This document shows, in pieces, positions 49,613-61,169 of a stretch of 64,000 nt of DNA. Both the position numbers and the translations under genes were made by a program. The stretch's first letter is position 1; every line of letters starts with the position of its first letter. The stretch lies in NCBI RefSeq assembly GCF_018991925.1, contig NW_024744482.1:667501-731500 (forward strand), written 5' to 3'. The notes under the pieces are model-generated. The model was not told the DNA's origin. It saw only the letters and a list, made by a program, of their open reading frames with translations, and did not search any database. The stretch is from Homarus americanus (lineage: Eukaryota > Arthropoda > Malacostraca > Decapoda > Nephropidae).

Positions 49613-50135
49613 TTTCTTCTTCTTCTTCTTCTTCTTCTTCTTCTTCTTCTTTTTCTTTTTCTTCTTTATCCTTTGCTCTGTTCTTCCCCCTCCTCCTCCT
49701 CCTCATTCTTCATTTCGCGTGTACTTATGCCCTCTATCCTTTGTTCTGCCCCTCCTCTTCCTCCTCCCTTGTCCTTTGAATTGTAGGTTTTTTTTTTCAC
49801 TTCCTGTTCCTCCTCCTTCTTCAGTTTTATACCATCAATTATCCTCGTCCTTCTCCCCCTCCCTCTTCCTTATACTTATTATCACTTGTTCTCTCTTTCC
49901 GTTTCCTCTTTTTCGTCTTATTCTTCCTCGAATTTACACCTGTTGTCTTTTTTCTGTTCTTCTTCTTTGTCTTGCTTCTTCTTCTTCTCCAATTTTCATA
50001 TATTTTGTGCTTTAACTGTTTGTACATTGTTCTCCTCTTTTCATTTTCCTTATTTATCTTCTTCCTCCTTTTCCTACTTCTTCCTCGTCCTTATATCTGT
50101 TGTCTTCTGTTCTTCTCTTTTTCCTCCCATTAACT
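49613..50135. repeat. CTT array and pyrimidine-rich tract
   Basis: A CTT run (49615-49651) is followed by about 480 bp of C/T-rich sequence in which CTCCTCCTC and TTCTTCTTC words recur. Frames of up to 159 codons here are Ser/Leu/Phe/Pro low complexity. Confidence 0.8.
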
Positions 50136-50139
50136 AAGT

Positions 50140-51080
50140 GTTGTATAAGTTGTTACTTTATACACCAAGAGGGCATCAAAAACACCTTCAGTATCATTCC
50201 CTCGCGTCAGTAGGTCCACAGCGGCAATCTCCTTCCCTAATACGAGTAACCACAAACATCACAGCTGCTGCCTTGCAACGACGTGGTCAACATACAAGAT
50301 GAGGCTGTAAAAACTTGTGGACATCTCTCCCATAGAAATACCCAGTGACCAGATGAAAATAACACTTGGAAGTAGTAATTACAGGCATGAGTCGTTAATG
50401 CCAAAAGGGTTGATTTGTTTTATATCAACCCGTAAAAGCTCTGAGCCAACGCCGTTATAGTCAAGGGGATGAAATACTGGATGGGAGGAGGATTGGATGC
50501 TTCTCACGGAGGTCTAGATGACTGGGAGAGGAGGATCCAACACCACCAGAGTGGCTGTCGCATATGCTCACTCTGCCTCGCGGGGATCCACCGCCAATAA
50601 ACTAAGGGATAAAAAACTCCCTCGGACCAAAAAACTGGTAAAACTGGCAGATTGCGAACACTCCCTAAACCGCGGCCGCCGCTGCTGCTGCTGGTATTAA
50701 CAGGAGGAGAAGATACGCTGGATCACCACCCTCTTAAGCCATTCTTTTTATTGTTCCGTTTATATATAGACAAAACTGTTATTATCTACTATTGTTTACT
50801 CCTCAGGTATACTATGTAAGATTCTCATCATAAACAGCTAACTTATTTTACTGTCGTTAAGGGAAATTAACTATTGTTTGTTACTTCTTATGTGGTTTAC
50901 TGTAAAGGGCTTTGTACGAGACCCGATAATATTGGAAAACAGAAAATGACGTATTTCACTGTATTGGAAAATCACAATGAATAAAAATACTATTTTTTCT
51001 TTATTTTTCATTTTGAAGTTTATAAATTATAGTGTGGTGGACTAGAGTGTTGTGTCTTCAGATATCTGTGTCTGAACATA
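50140..51080. other. Unique DNA, no gene seen
   Basis: A small dyad GGGTTGAT/ATCAACCC lies at 50408-50432. A GC-rich patch with a GCT run sits at 50670-50692. No gene is supported. Confidence 0.5.
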
Positions 51081-51081
51081 A

Positions 51082-51117
51082 CACACACACACACACGCAC
51101 ACACACACACACACACT
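51082..51117. repeat. CA microsatellite
   Basis: A CA run with one GC interruption. Confidence 0.95.
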
Positions 51118-51233
51118 AGAAAAATTTGTGGATATCCTAACCCTTGTTCCCTAAAAGGCTTTTGAAAATGGAGAAGAGATAACTTTAAATGTACTGAGTA
51201 TTTGTGGAATTTCTGTTTTGTGAATGTTTGTAA

Positions 51234-51372
<139 letters not shown>

Positions 51373-51379
51373 CAATTCA

Positions 51380-52270
51380 AGTTTATTTTACATTTTGTGT
51401 ACCTGCTTGTATTTCTTGACAAAAGTTTCGTTTACTTGTCTACAGTAAAGCAAGCAAGTCCCCAAGAATCAAATTTACGTGTATTTCGTCCTCTGACCAC
51501 ACCCATTAGGTCACTACTAATGTACAAATTATTTCCACTGAGAAAATAATATGGAAATTTAAAATAAACCGATATATTTTGAGTTATAAGAAACAAGGAA
51601 AGTATTTTGCAAAAGAAAAATGGTGGCAGGTGGCTGGCTGGGCAGGGAGCCATACATGGAGGTGGGGCCATGTTTGCTAAGCGTGTAGTAACTGCAGGCG
51701 CAGAATTCCAATTTTCTGTGGACATGACGCCGTTGTTGGACAAAGGCTTTACTGAATAGACTATTACAGATCTTGTAGTGTCAAAACGACGTGAATTCTT
51801 CCATCAAAACCCGAGGCCTTCTTGTAGTGATAACATGTCTGGACAAATTATGCTGTGTGTGTTCTGAAACTTGACTTATTCTTCTTCAGTATTGTCTCAA
51901 GGAATGTGAATCTCCCTTCTATAATAAAAACAACCACAGAAATTGTTATTCGTGGGACTAGTTTGGTTGGTGTTCAGTGTTCATGGTTCAACTTTCACTC
52001 TTGGGGTTTAACTAGATCATAATAGCCGTAATACTTGTAGAATTTTGGTTTAACTTAATAATGTGTAAATAATTGAGAATGTGAGACTTGTGTATTAACA
52101 TGTATGAGATTCATTCATTATTCACTTGACTGAAATCTTTACACTCAAGACTATTAAGGAAGTGTATCTCTTTCTTATACGTTAATGACTTGGGTGTTAA
52201 CTCAACCAAGACACTCGCTGAAAGACCTCAGTTGTTGAAGACCTGTAATAGGTTATAACATCAATATCTA
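51380..52270. other. Unique DNA, no gene seen
   Basis: No array and no recognisable frame. Confidence 0.5.
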
Positions 52271-52273
52271 TTA

Positions 52274-52620
52274 TGTATTTAGTGTTGTGATACAGTTGAG
52301 TTGTGGAGGATGACTGTATTTAGTGTTGTGATACAGTTGCGTTGTTTGGATAGTGACTGTATTTAGTGTTGTGATTCAGTTGCGTTGTTTGGATAGTGAC
52401 TGTATTTAGTGTTGTGATACAGTTGTGTTGTGGAGGATGACTGTATTTAGTGTTGTGGTACAGTTGTGTTGTGGAGGATGACTGTATTTAGTGTTGTGAT
52501 ACAGTTGCGTTGTGGAGGATGACTGTATTTAGTGTTGTGATACAGTTGCGTTGTTTGGATAGTGACTGTATTTAGTGTTGTGATACAGTTGTGTTGTGGA
52601 AGGTGAATGTAATTAATGAT
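52274..52620 (+). repeat. Mosaic 41/43-bp minisatellite
   Basis: Units start TGTATTTAGTGTTGTGATAC at 52274, 52315, 52358, 52401, 52442, 52483, 52524 and 52567, with a decayed ninth at 52608. Two unit types differ in the tail: 41 bp (GTTGTGGAGGATGAC) and 43 bp (GTTGTTTGGATAGTGAC). The order is 41, 43, 43, 41, 41, 41, 43, 41. Confidence 0.95.
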
Positions 52621-52868
52621 GGTAACACCTACAAGAAAAATTTACCTCACGTGTTAACAGTCAAATGAGGAAGTGAAAAATACCATAAGCAGTTAGAGTG
52701 ATTTATGACAGGTGTTACAAGAACACGTTTTATATCAAGGCTTACAACACCTTGCAACAACTCACATGCAATTAGACAACACGTATTGAAGGCCTTCTCT
52801 GGTTCCATTGCATTTAAAAAAAATATTGTTGTGGTGATTATGATTATGGAGACAATTTTAATGGCTAG

Positions 52869-52869
52869 G

Positions 52870-52915
<46 letters not shown>
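52869..52915. repeat. AAT microsatellite inside or at the RT break
   Basis: About 15 AAT units that replace the sequence expected just after the RT block VPQGSLLGPLF on the minus strand. Confidence 0.96.
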
Positions 52916-52916
<1 letters not shown>

Positions 52917-53870
52917 CAACGGTCCTAGTAAACTGCCTTGTGGGACCCATTCTTCACGGGTACGCATGACCATTTCGTGCCATTAATCACCACACACTGC
53001 TTGCGGTCAAGAAGAAAGTCTGATCCACGTCAGGACATTCCCTTGAATGCCGCACCCTTCCAATTTAATTTTCAGCTTTTCATGAGTTACACTCTCATTG
53101 CCAATATTGTATCCCTATATCCATCACCGTAAGTAATTGTTTCAAGCAGGAATGCCCAGACATAAAACAATGCTGGCATCCTTTCCAAGCATCTTTCGTA
53201 GTAGATGTGCCATCATGGCATTGCATATAATGGTCTCTAGTTCCTTACACAGAAAGTGGTGGTCAAACTCACTGGTCTGTAATTGTTTATGCAGTGGTGA
53301 TCACCCTGTTACAATATAGGACTCATACATGCCATTTTCCAGTTGCTGTGGACCTTTTGTTCGTCCAAGCATCAACAGAGCAGTATTTTAAGGGCTTTGC
53401 GAGCTCATTGCACAATTCACTTAACACTCTGGGATGAACACTATCGAGCTCTTATGAACCTTTGCATTTGACAATTTGTTTCTAATACATTCTTCTGAGA
53501 ACTCGATGTACTGTGCGTTAGTGTTGTGTCAAATAATTTTTCCTCAAAAACAAGGAGGTTGTTCGCATCCTTTCTTTTGAAGACTTAAGAAAATAATTTA
53601 TTTACGCCTCCGCCTCGTCCTGATATGAGTCCGCGTAGTTACCATCTTTAAGCCTCAGGTCTGACACACCCACTTGTCTCTTCAATTTCAATTTTGCGTA
53701 ACGGTAGAAAGCCTTAGGGTTTCATATGGCCTCGATTGCGATCCACCTCTGAAACTCCTTTTCTACACTTCTACAATCTGACTTGACTTAATTCCTGGAC
53801 CTAACATACATCCTTCTATCCTGCTCATCCTTCGTCGCGATGCATCTCTTGAAGCTCAGAGATTTTTCTT
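52916..53870 (-). pseudogene. Decayed non-LTR retrotransposon, linker and RT core
   Basis: Reading the minus strand from 53870 down, a single frame gives CIATKDEQDRRMYVRSRN, then EKEFQRWIAIEA, NPKAFYRYAKLKLKRQVG and VSDLRLKDGNYADSYQDEAE. This is the linker between endonuclease and RT in CR1-type ORF2 and is broken by several stops. The RT core follows in changing frames: ELDSVHPRVLSELC, NYRPVSLTTTFC near 53260, HEKLKIKLEGCGIQGNVLTW near 53060, DFLLDRKQCVVINGTKW near 53000 and EEWVPQGSLLGPLF ending near 52918. NYRPVSLT and VPQGS-LGPLLF are standard RT motifs. The YADD box and thumb are not seen: an AAT array begins where they should follow. At least three stops and several frameshifts make it an old dead copy. 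Confidence 0.88.
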
Positions 53871-53939
53871 AGCTTTGTCAATCACTGAATGGTTCATATG
53901 TAATGGTCTCCAAGACGTCCTGGAGCCAGTGAGCATGGT

Positions 53940-54190
53940 TACAACACTACACTCGAGGGATTAGGTTATTGTACTCAAGGGATTAAAATAATATATGAGT
54001 GGAATAATTGAACGTACTCGGGGGGGAAGCTATGTCATTGTACTCAAGGGGTTAATTTATACTTACACCGGACTAATTCATCGTACTCAGTGGGTTAATT
54101 CATGGTACTCAATGGATTAAGATATCTGAAACAATGGGCTAATTTATCGTACTCGGGGTAAATTCACGTTACTCAAAGGGTTAAGATATA
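53940..54190 (+). repeat. CTCAAGGGGTTAA minisatellite, cluster 3
   Basis: Seven or more units such as TGTACTCAAGGGATTAA, GTACTCAAGGGGTTAATT and CGTACTCAGTGGGTTAATTC, spaced 20-38 bp, all in one orientation. It lies directly upstream, in minus-strand sense, of the decayed RT. Confidence 0.88.
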
Positions 54191-54484
54191 TTAAAGGAGT
54201 TAACAATTATGGACATAAACCAACACAATAAGGCTGAACGAATGGTAACTATTAACAAAATGTGCAAAATTCTTATCCACTTAGACATATAAATCATATT
54301 TGTAATTTAGTACCTCAAAGATTTTAGTTAATTTCGGATTTAAAAGAAATACTAAAAAAAATATGACGAAATATTATGTTACTATAAGTTGTTTTTGTCT
54401 TTAAATCATGAGTTTTATTTCCAGTTTTGGCTTCGTGTTGTTGTGTCGCTTCCTAAGTTTAGTGTGAGTTGATGTAGTCGTTCA

Positions 54485-54770
54485 GAAGTGAGAGATATAG
54501 AGACTAGGGCTTCACTACTGAGAGATAAACTAGTTCAGAACTGAGACACATATACTGTACACTAGGGCTTCACTACTGAGAGATAAACTAGTTCAGAACT
54601 GAGACACATATACTGTACACTAGAGCTTCACTACTGAGAGATAAACTAGTTCAGAACTGAGACACATATACTGTACACTAGGGCTTCACTACTGAGAGAT
54701 AAACTTATTCAGGACTGAGAGTTGAGTTATCTTACACTATAGAGTTTCACTACTGAGAGATAACCAATTC
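54485..54770 (+). repeat. 58-bp tandem repeat, about five units
   Basis: TTCACTACTGAGAGATAAAC occurs at 54511, 54569, 54627 and 54685, exactly 58 bp apart, with a diverged fifth copy at 54746 (61 bp on). The three middle units are nearly identical. Confidence 0.96.
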
Positions 54771-55237
54771 GTTTCAAAAGTGCAGTAAGAAAGAAGGTCA
54801 ACTCGTGTATGTCAGCCACAGTTTGAGATAAGCAACAAAGGAATAGTAAGAGAGGACTGAGAGTTTTATTGGTGCTCTTGTTGTGTAACGCCAATAAAAT
54901 CTGAGCTATTAATCCCAAGACAATGGCAGTGGACGGGAACAAGTGCTGATCGAGCCAATTAATCTGTTTGTGTCTGTGTTCAATGCCGAGGGAAGAAGGG
55001 GCCATGGCTAGGGTAGAAGATTAGGCTATTAGTATTTCGTCTCTATTTTACTATTTTATGTATTATATGTATTTATTTACTTCAGGTTTAGGTTTAGGAA
55101 AATGTGGATTGGTTGGTTTGAGTTCATATAGTTGTTTTTTGCCGTTAAATAACTCCTGTTTTTTGTCAGTTGTTTCTTTTGTTATTGATGAGTCGAAAAT
55201 TGTTTTATTCCAGTATTGCTTGTTTAGTGTATTATGA

Positions 55238-55241
<4 letters not shown>

Positions 55242-55293
<52 letters not shown>
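55242..55293. repeat. GT microsatellite
   Basis: A pure GT run of 52 bp. Confidence 0.98.
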
Positions 55294-55294
<1 letters not shown>

Positions 55295-55295
<1 letters not shown>

Positions 55296-56515
55296 ACATT
55301 CCAGGCATTAAAACAAAAGTTAAGACCATAATGTATAGATGATTTAACAAGCTTCCAATTATAATATGAAAATTTACCGCTATTCCACACCATCTGTTGA
55401 ATCTACGGTGTAAAGTTATGTTTCATTTTAAGCCAATATTATACTGTGGTCCCCAGCCATCTAAAACAAACTTATTGGCAAGGATTACATTAAAACAATA
55501 AATAACAACACGAAGGTTAATAAATCTTTTGCTCAGATCTAAGGTTGTCGACCAAGTTAATTTCTGGGGTTGTCGAAGATCATGTGATTTTACCGTGTGG
55601 GTGTCTCTTGAGGAGTAAATGTGTTCAACAAGAGTAATGGGCCACACCAGCCAGTGCAGCCTGTACAGTTATTGGTAATGGTGCAACTTATTTGTAGTTT
55701 TTAATATACTGTATCATGTCAGAAATGAAGTTTTGTTGATACTTCACATCGTGGTTTTGGGAAATTTTGTTTTTTAATGGAACACGTATTGCTTGAATGC
55801 TCTTGCTGTGAACGGATTCGGTGTTGGAACTGCAACATAACGACATCGAAATTGCTTATAAAATACCAAATCAACCGCAGCTTACACATCTTAGGCTAAA
55901 TGTCAGCAACCAAAAGTGAACAATGTCTTATCAGCCCTGACGCACCCAACCCGGGCCGGTCACTGTGATGTAACATCATTTGTATCTGTCAGACCAAGTA
56001 CCAGAACTCGCCCAGCCTGTACATATACCCACGTTTCCTCTTGTTACCGATATTTTCCTTAGAATCAAACTCTGCAGATAAATTTACTCGCGGGGGGGCA
56101 GAAGTGACAGCAATAATAACTAACTTATTCTATACGGATTACTTATTACTTTCGGAACTTGTGTATATTGATTATCACATTCATATTGTAAGGGAGATAA
56201 AGGAGATTGATACACTTCTAATACACCAACCAAGAGTAAACTGACCCAGAGAAGAGAAGAGAGTAATCTGCCGCTAATTCCTTATCCTCACTGTAACTCA
56301 GGTAAATTTGATTGAGCCGGAGATGATCCAACTTTACCTGTAGATGACTGAGCCGTACACTGAGGACCTTGAGATGAAACACGAGTCTTCTTGAGCAGAC
56401 CTTGATGGCTCATTGTTATTGTGTCGTCTGGGTCATGTAACAGAGGAGCCAGTTTATGTGAGTTTGTGGGTGTGTTATATATCCTGGTTAACACATCATC
56501 ATCATCCTATTTACG
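55295..56515. other. Unique DNA, no gene seen
   Basis: Contains a 74-codon minus frame at 55423-55647 with no recognisable domain. No array is present. Confidence 0.45.
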
Positions 56516-56518
56516 GAG

Positions 56519-56583
56519 ACCAGAACAGAACGGAATAGAACAGAACGGAACAGAACAGAACAGAACAGAACAGAACAGAACAG
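56519..56583. repeat. GAACA pentanucleotide array
   Basis: About 13 units of AACAG/AACGG/AATAG, ending in five identical AACAG copies. Confidence 0.96.
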
Positions 56584-57024
56584 GGGACCTTAAACAATAA
56601 TGTCCCAAACAGGTTTTTCTTCTCTCGTAACCTCCAAACTTCACGATCTGTCCTTCACACCTTTCCTTACCTGCCCGGAGAAAAATGACAAAACCTGAAC
56701 GCTGGCGAAGAAGAAGCCACACTTAGAGCGTTGTTGAAATCCAGTCAGAAGTTGATTGTAGTTTCGCTTCAAATCCTGCCACACAGAGTCCAAATTATCA
56801 TCATCTGTGACTGGCATGATGTTGAAATGGTGATGATAGATATTTAAAAGCGGAAACACATGTTGTCTTGACTTTATGAAGAAGCTCCTGTTCGGCGGAC
56901 TTACTAATTTCTTGGCCTGGAATGAGAACCTAAACTAACATGATTTATTTCAGTCTTCCTTTAACTAAATGTAAGCATTCTAACCTACCCTTAACTTCAA
57001 GTGCTCTTAACTTATACCACACCT

Positions 57025-57095
57025 AACCTAACTAATCCTAACTTACTACGAACTTAACCTATCTTCTCTAAACTAACCTACGTCCCTAACCTAAC
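57025..57095 (-). repeat. CCTAA telomere-like degenerate tract
   Basis: CCTAACCTAACTAATCCTAAC and similar, interrupted by TTACTACGAAC words. Confidence 0.8.
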
Positions 57096-57140
57096 TTATT
57101 TCTAACACACAGACCGGTACTTCCCAGCTAGGACGGTGGT

Positions 57141-57184
<44 letters not shown>
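57141..57184. repeat. GA microsatellite
   Basis: A pure GA run of 44 bp followed by a short GT run. Confidence 0.97.
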
Positions 57185-57186
<2 letters not shown>

Positions 57187-57382
57187 TGTGTGGGTATGTC
57201 CCCCCGAGGAGAGGCTCTAGGCTGCCTCGCTATCTTGGAAGCACGGACTGAATTAACGCCGTGGTAATGCAGACACTCCCCGCCGACCCTGTGATCAGTC
57301 TGTGATAACTCTACCAGCAAACCTCTCGTTACGCGGCTCTCTACACTAATGACGCGCCACCAGCCCACGCCAGGGTTAGCAC

Positions 57383-57542
57383 TCTTGTCTAGTCCAGCCT
57401 CCCTGCTTCCCTCTTGTCTCCTTCTACTCTCCTTTATCTTCTCCTCTTCCATCTCCTACTTCTCCTCTTCTTCATCCTCCTCATCCTTCTTCTCTACTGC
57501 GTATTGCTCTTCTTTTCTTCTATTCTTTGATAGTGGAAAAGG

Positions 57543-57581
<39 letters not shown>

Positions 57582-57851
57582 GCTAAGTATGGGTTAGTCC
57601 AGCCTCCTTGCCCTCCTTCCCCCCTTCTTCTCCTCCTTCTCCTCCCCTACTGCGTATTACTCTTCTCTTCTTGATTTTCTTCTCTTCTTCTCAAGTTTTC
57701 TCTTATTTGGTAGTTGGAAAACAAAAGCCGAGTGTTCATATGGTTTAGCGCTCTTGTCTATTAGGGTTTTCTTGCTTGTCTGCATTCTTCTTTTTCTTCT
57801 TCTCTACTGCATCTTATTCTTATCTTCTTCTGTTGCGTCTTCTTTTTCTTC

Positions 57852-57860
<9 letters not shown>
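57383..57860 (+). repeat. Three diverged copies of a ~160-210 bp pyrimidine-rich unit
   Basis: The phrase CTAGTCCAGCCTCCCTGC near 57389 recurs as TTAGTCCAGCCTCCTTGC near 57594 and, more diverged, as CTATTAGGGTTTTCTTGC near 57758. Each is followed by a TTCT/CCTC tract and CTACTGCGTATT(G/A)CTCTT or CTACTGCATCTTATTC. Copies 1 and 2 also share a TAGT-GGAAAA end. Confidence 0.75.
57549..57579. repeat. GA microsatellite
   Basis: A GA run of 31 bp inside copy 1 of the triplicated block. Confidence 0.95.
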
Positions 57861-57883
<23 letters not shown>

Positions 57884-57905
57884 CTTCTTCTTCTTCTTCT
57901 TCTTC
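57856..57905. repeat. CTT microsatellite
   Basis: A pure TTC run of about 50 bp. Confidence 0.97.
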
Positions 57906-58060
57906 ATCTCTCAATTTAAAAGGACATATTTAGTTATCAAGGTAAAGAGACACGAATCATCCTTCTCTTTTCGTCCTGGTGTTGTGATTCAGTTTGTTCC
58001 ACTCAGCGTGACCCAAAGATTATAGGTTCATTATATACCAAGGTGTTCCTTCCTCTTTGA

Positions 58061-58175
58061 TCTCTCTCTCTCTCTCTCTATATTGTCTGTCTGTCTGTCT
58101 GTCGGTCTGTCTCCCTGTCTGTCTTTCTGTCTCTATCTCTATGTTTCTGTCTCTGCGTCTCTCTGTCTTTCTCTG
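58061..58175. repeat. CT and CTGT microsatellite tract
   Basis: A CT run, then CTGT/GTCT tetranucleotides with CTCT variants. Confidence 0.88.
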
Positions 58176-58556
58176 TCTCATTAATGTTTATCACTGAATT
58201 ATCGTCTATCCTGAAATCTCTCTCTCTCTTTATCCTAACTTAATAACTTAATATACACTATAATCATCTTATCGTAAAGTATAGTTGTAATATTTTCCTG
58301 CTATTATCTTCTATTTTCTCTGTCATCGTGTTATTTCATTTTATATTTATCTTCTCTTACGGCTTCATGCATCTGTTCCAACCACCAGTGAATGGGAAAT
58401 AAACAAGACTGATAAATAATGGATAAGACAAAACAAGAGAAAGGTAATTTTACTGTTGTCTCCTTAACATGTAAATGGCTGTTTTAAAGGGATCAGTTGA
58501 AGAATAGACACCCCCTCATTCTCTGGCCTGATGATGAGCCACCTTAATGCTACGTG

Positions 58557-58727
58557 GTTGGGTTTGGTTAGGTTTGGTTTGGTTTGGTTTGGTTAGGTTA
58601 GGTTTGGTTTGGTTAGGTTTGGTTTGGTTAGGTTTGGTTTGGTTTGGTTTGGTTTGGTTTGGTTTGGTTTGGTTTGGTTTGGTTTGGTTAGGTTAGGTTT
58701 GGTTTGGTTTGGTTAGGTTAGGATAGG
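58557..58727 (+). repeat. GGTTT/GGTTA pentanucleotide array
   Basis: About 33 pentamers, mostly TTTGG with TTAGG interspersed. It looks like a telomere-type TTAGG array in which the TTTGG variant has spread. The block at 58645-58685 is nearly pure TTTGG. Confidence 0.95.
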
Positions 58728-58802
58728 ACTCGGATTTTTAATGGAACGAAAGTTAAAATTTCTTCTTTACTCTGAATGTCCAAAATGTTTACGTATCTCA
58801 CT

Positions 58803-58825
58803 TAACTTAACCTAACCTAACCTTT
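58803..58825 (-). repeat. CCTAA telomere-like tract
   Basis: Three to four CCTAA units, in opposite orientation to the TTTGG/TTAGG array about 80 bp away. Confidence 0.88.
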
Positions 58826-58958
58826 ATCAAATATTTGTATTGTCAGTGGATCGTAAGTGAGCCACGACACAAAGATTCACAAAGGATCATATATTAAATA
58901 ATCCTCATAAATAGAGATGTAGTTACTCCATTAATAGCTGTCACAGGAAGGCCTTACT

Positions 58959-59010
58959 ATGCTTAGAACAGTGAAATAGGCCTATGCTTAGTACAGTGAA
59001 ATAGGCCTAT
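58959..59010 (+). repeat. Two 25-bp tandem copies
   Basis: ATGCTTAG-ACAGTGAAATAGGCCT is repeated at 58959 and 58984 with one difference. Confidence 0.92.
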
Positions 59011-59361
59011 ATCTATGTTTTATATGACTGGGGAATTGGTCACAAGATTCTAAACTGTAGTTAGTGTCCATAAAAGATCGATTATTCCTCAAATAATGAT
59101 TATATAGTTACACAATCTACTATTATCACTACTACTACTACTACTACTACTAAATAATAATAATCATAACAATAATAATAATACAGAAGGGAACACAAGA
59201 CACATAGAGACTAACGCTCATTCGTATATGAACAACGAGGACATATTTATTGTTGGACTATTTATGTTCAATGAAGATATACACTTAGTAAACAGAGAAC
59301 AAAGCTTAAGCCATATAGGGCGGGACACTGAAGAGCAGGTCAACCCTACCACCACAGCAGA

Positions 59362-59490
59362 AAGGAGGGGGAGGAAGGAGAAGGAGGAGGAAGAAGAGGA
59401 AAGATAGAGAAGGTGGGAAGGGAGGAGGAAGGAGGGCAGAGAGAAGTGAGAGGATGGATGGAAGGAGGAGAGAGAGAGAGAGAGAGAGAA
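59362..59490. repeat. Purine-rich GGAGGAAG tract and GA run
   Basis: G/A-rich on the plus strand throughout, ending in a GA run at 59468-59490. Confidence 0.85.
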
Positions 59491-59616
59491 GTGGGGATCT
59501 CTTGGGCGGCAACGAGGCAGGTAATCAAGGCGCCTTAAATTCGATCTGCCAAAGTGAAATTATCATTAAACCACTAACATGAAAACTTTAAAAGATCACC
59601 TCAATGTATTCTCTCT

Positions 59617-59652
<36 letters not shown>
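59617..59652. repeat. CT microsatellite
   Basis: A pure CT run of 36 bp. Confidence 0.96.
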
Positions 59653-59656
<4 letters not shown>

Positions 59657-59867
59657 TCTGCATAATCTCCTCAAAATCTATCAGTTCTCGGATCTCTTCT
59701 TGTCTTGGTTCGGATCTAATCTCCATTCTTAATAGTTATCGCGTGGGTGTTCTTAAGGTAAATGAAGTGTTCCCTTTCGTGTTTCTGAGCTGTGATTATT
59801 GGTATGAATTTATCGTCTTTGGTGTGACGTGAATAATTTCGGGTAATATTTTTTTGGTCTGTTTCTG

Positions 59868-59901
59868 TCTCTTCTTCTTCTTCTTCTTCTTCTTCTTCTT
59901 C
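59868..59901. repeat. CTT microsatellite
   Basis: A pure TTC run of 34 bp. Confidence 0.95.
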
Positions 59902-60099
59902 AAGGTCTCATCATACTTGAGGCTCAATTTGCATATGTAGATTTTAAATTTCTCTTCCGCCGTTCAGATGTAACGCAACCCGCTCCTATTATCTGTTGCA
60001 AAACTTCCCAGCTGACATCTTTATTCGTATCTTGCATTGGCGGGACTTAATAGAGGAAATAAAAAGTCTTTTTTAAACTGAGAGAATCACTTCTTGGTG

Positions 60100-60378
60100 A
60101 TGAGGTGGGGGTGTTGTGGGGGATGGGTGGAGGGGTGTGGGGTGGAGAGGGGTGTGGAGGGATGGTGAGTGGAGAGGGGTGTAGGGGTTGTGGAGGGAGG
60201 GTGGGAGGATGTCGTGAGGTGGTGAGGTGGGGGTGGGTGGAGGGAAGTTATGTGGTGGAGGGGGTGTTGGGGAGAAGTGAGGTGTGGGGAGGATAGGTTG
60301 TGGGTGTCTAGGGTGTGGGGAGGGTGGGAGGGAGAAGGATAGTGGGGTAGGGTGGTGTGGGGGAGGTTGGGGATGGGG
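60100..60378 (+). repeat. G-rich GGGGTGTGG degenerate minisatellite
   Basis: About 280 bp of GGGGTGTGG, GGTGGAG and GTGGGGGA words on plus. Its minus frame is Pro/His/Thr-rich low complexity. Quadruplex potential is high. Confidence 0.9.
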
Positions 60379-60799
60379 TTGTAATTTTATATCCATCTTC
60401 GTAATTCTAAGGAACATTTTCAGTTTTATTGTGAAATTGTTCTCTTGTTAAGAATAGAACCTTTCTTAATAATATTTAGTTTCACAAGATAGTCTATTGT
60501 TTTGGAATAAAGATTAAATTAATTCCGTCTTTTGTTAGGTATTTTTAATAGAATTTTTCAATGAAGAATGACCTCAGTTGATCCGGCATTTTTTTTTATA
60601 TAAAATTTCGTTAAAGGTCAAAAGTACTAAAAAATGAAAATAAAAACGAATTATATTTTTTTCTGTTTGTTTTGTTATGCAATTGTCGTCATGCTCAACG
60701 AAAGTTATCTTCCTGTACCGAAGTTCTGTTGTGTCTCGTTGTATAATTAAACAGATTATGTACTATTTTTTGTTGCTGATGTGATTGTTGGCTGCTGAA

Positions 60800-60922
60800 A
60801 ATGACTGCTGTTCCTGTATCCCCTGTTATAAATGACTGCTGTTACCTGTATCCCCTGCTGTAAATGACTGCTGTTCTTGTATCCCCTGCTGTAAATGACT
60901 GCTGTTCTTGTGGCTGTGTGTT
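60800..60922 (+). repeat. 31-32 bp tandem repeat, four units
   Basis: AATGACTGCTGTT begins units at 60800, 60831, 60863 and 60894, with CTGTATCCCCTG in the middle of each. The fourth is partial. Confidence 0.94.
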
Positions 60923-61099
60923 GCTTCATTAAAATGACCTTATCAACAATAATCTCGCAGTAAACAAACACCACCTCCCACAAGGCTCCAATTTCTAATT
61001 ACTCGTAGATTTCTCGATTAGGTTTTGTCAAGAGTTTGTTGTTAGTTTTCTTTGTGTTCGGTGCAGGTACTAGTATGTGTGATGCTACAAGACAGCACC

Positions 61100-61100
<1 letters not shown>

Positions 61101-61162
<62 letters not shown>
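61101..61162. repeat. GA microsatellite
   Basis: A pure GA run of 62 bp. Confidence 0.98.
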
Positions 61163-61165
<3 letters not shown>

Positions 61166-61169
61166 CAAA

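Noticed and set aside
49536..50015. 159-codon plus frame rich in Phe, Ser, Leu and Pro
   Set aside because: Pyrimidine-rich low-complexity sequence; two other frames are also open.
54727..55005. 92-codon minus frame
   Set aside because: Overlaps the last 58-bp repeat unit, and I recognise no domain; it may be chance.
55423..55647. 74-codon minus frame of non-repetitive composition
   Set aside because: No known family recognised and no splice or promoter support; kept only as a note in the unique block.
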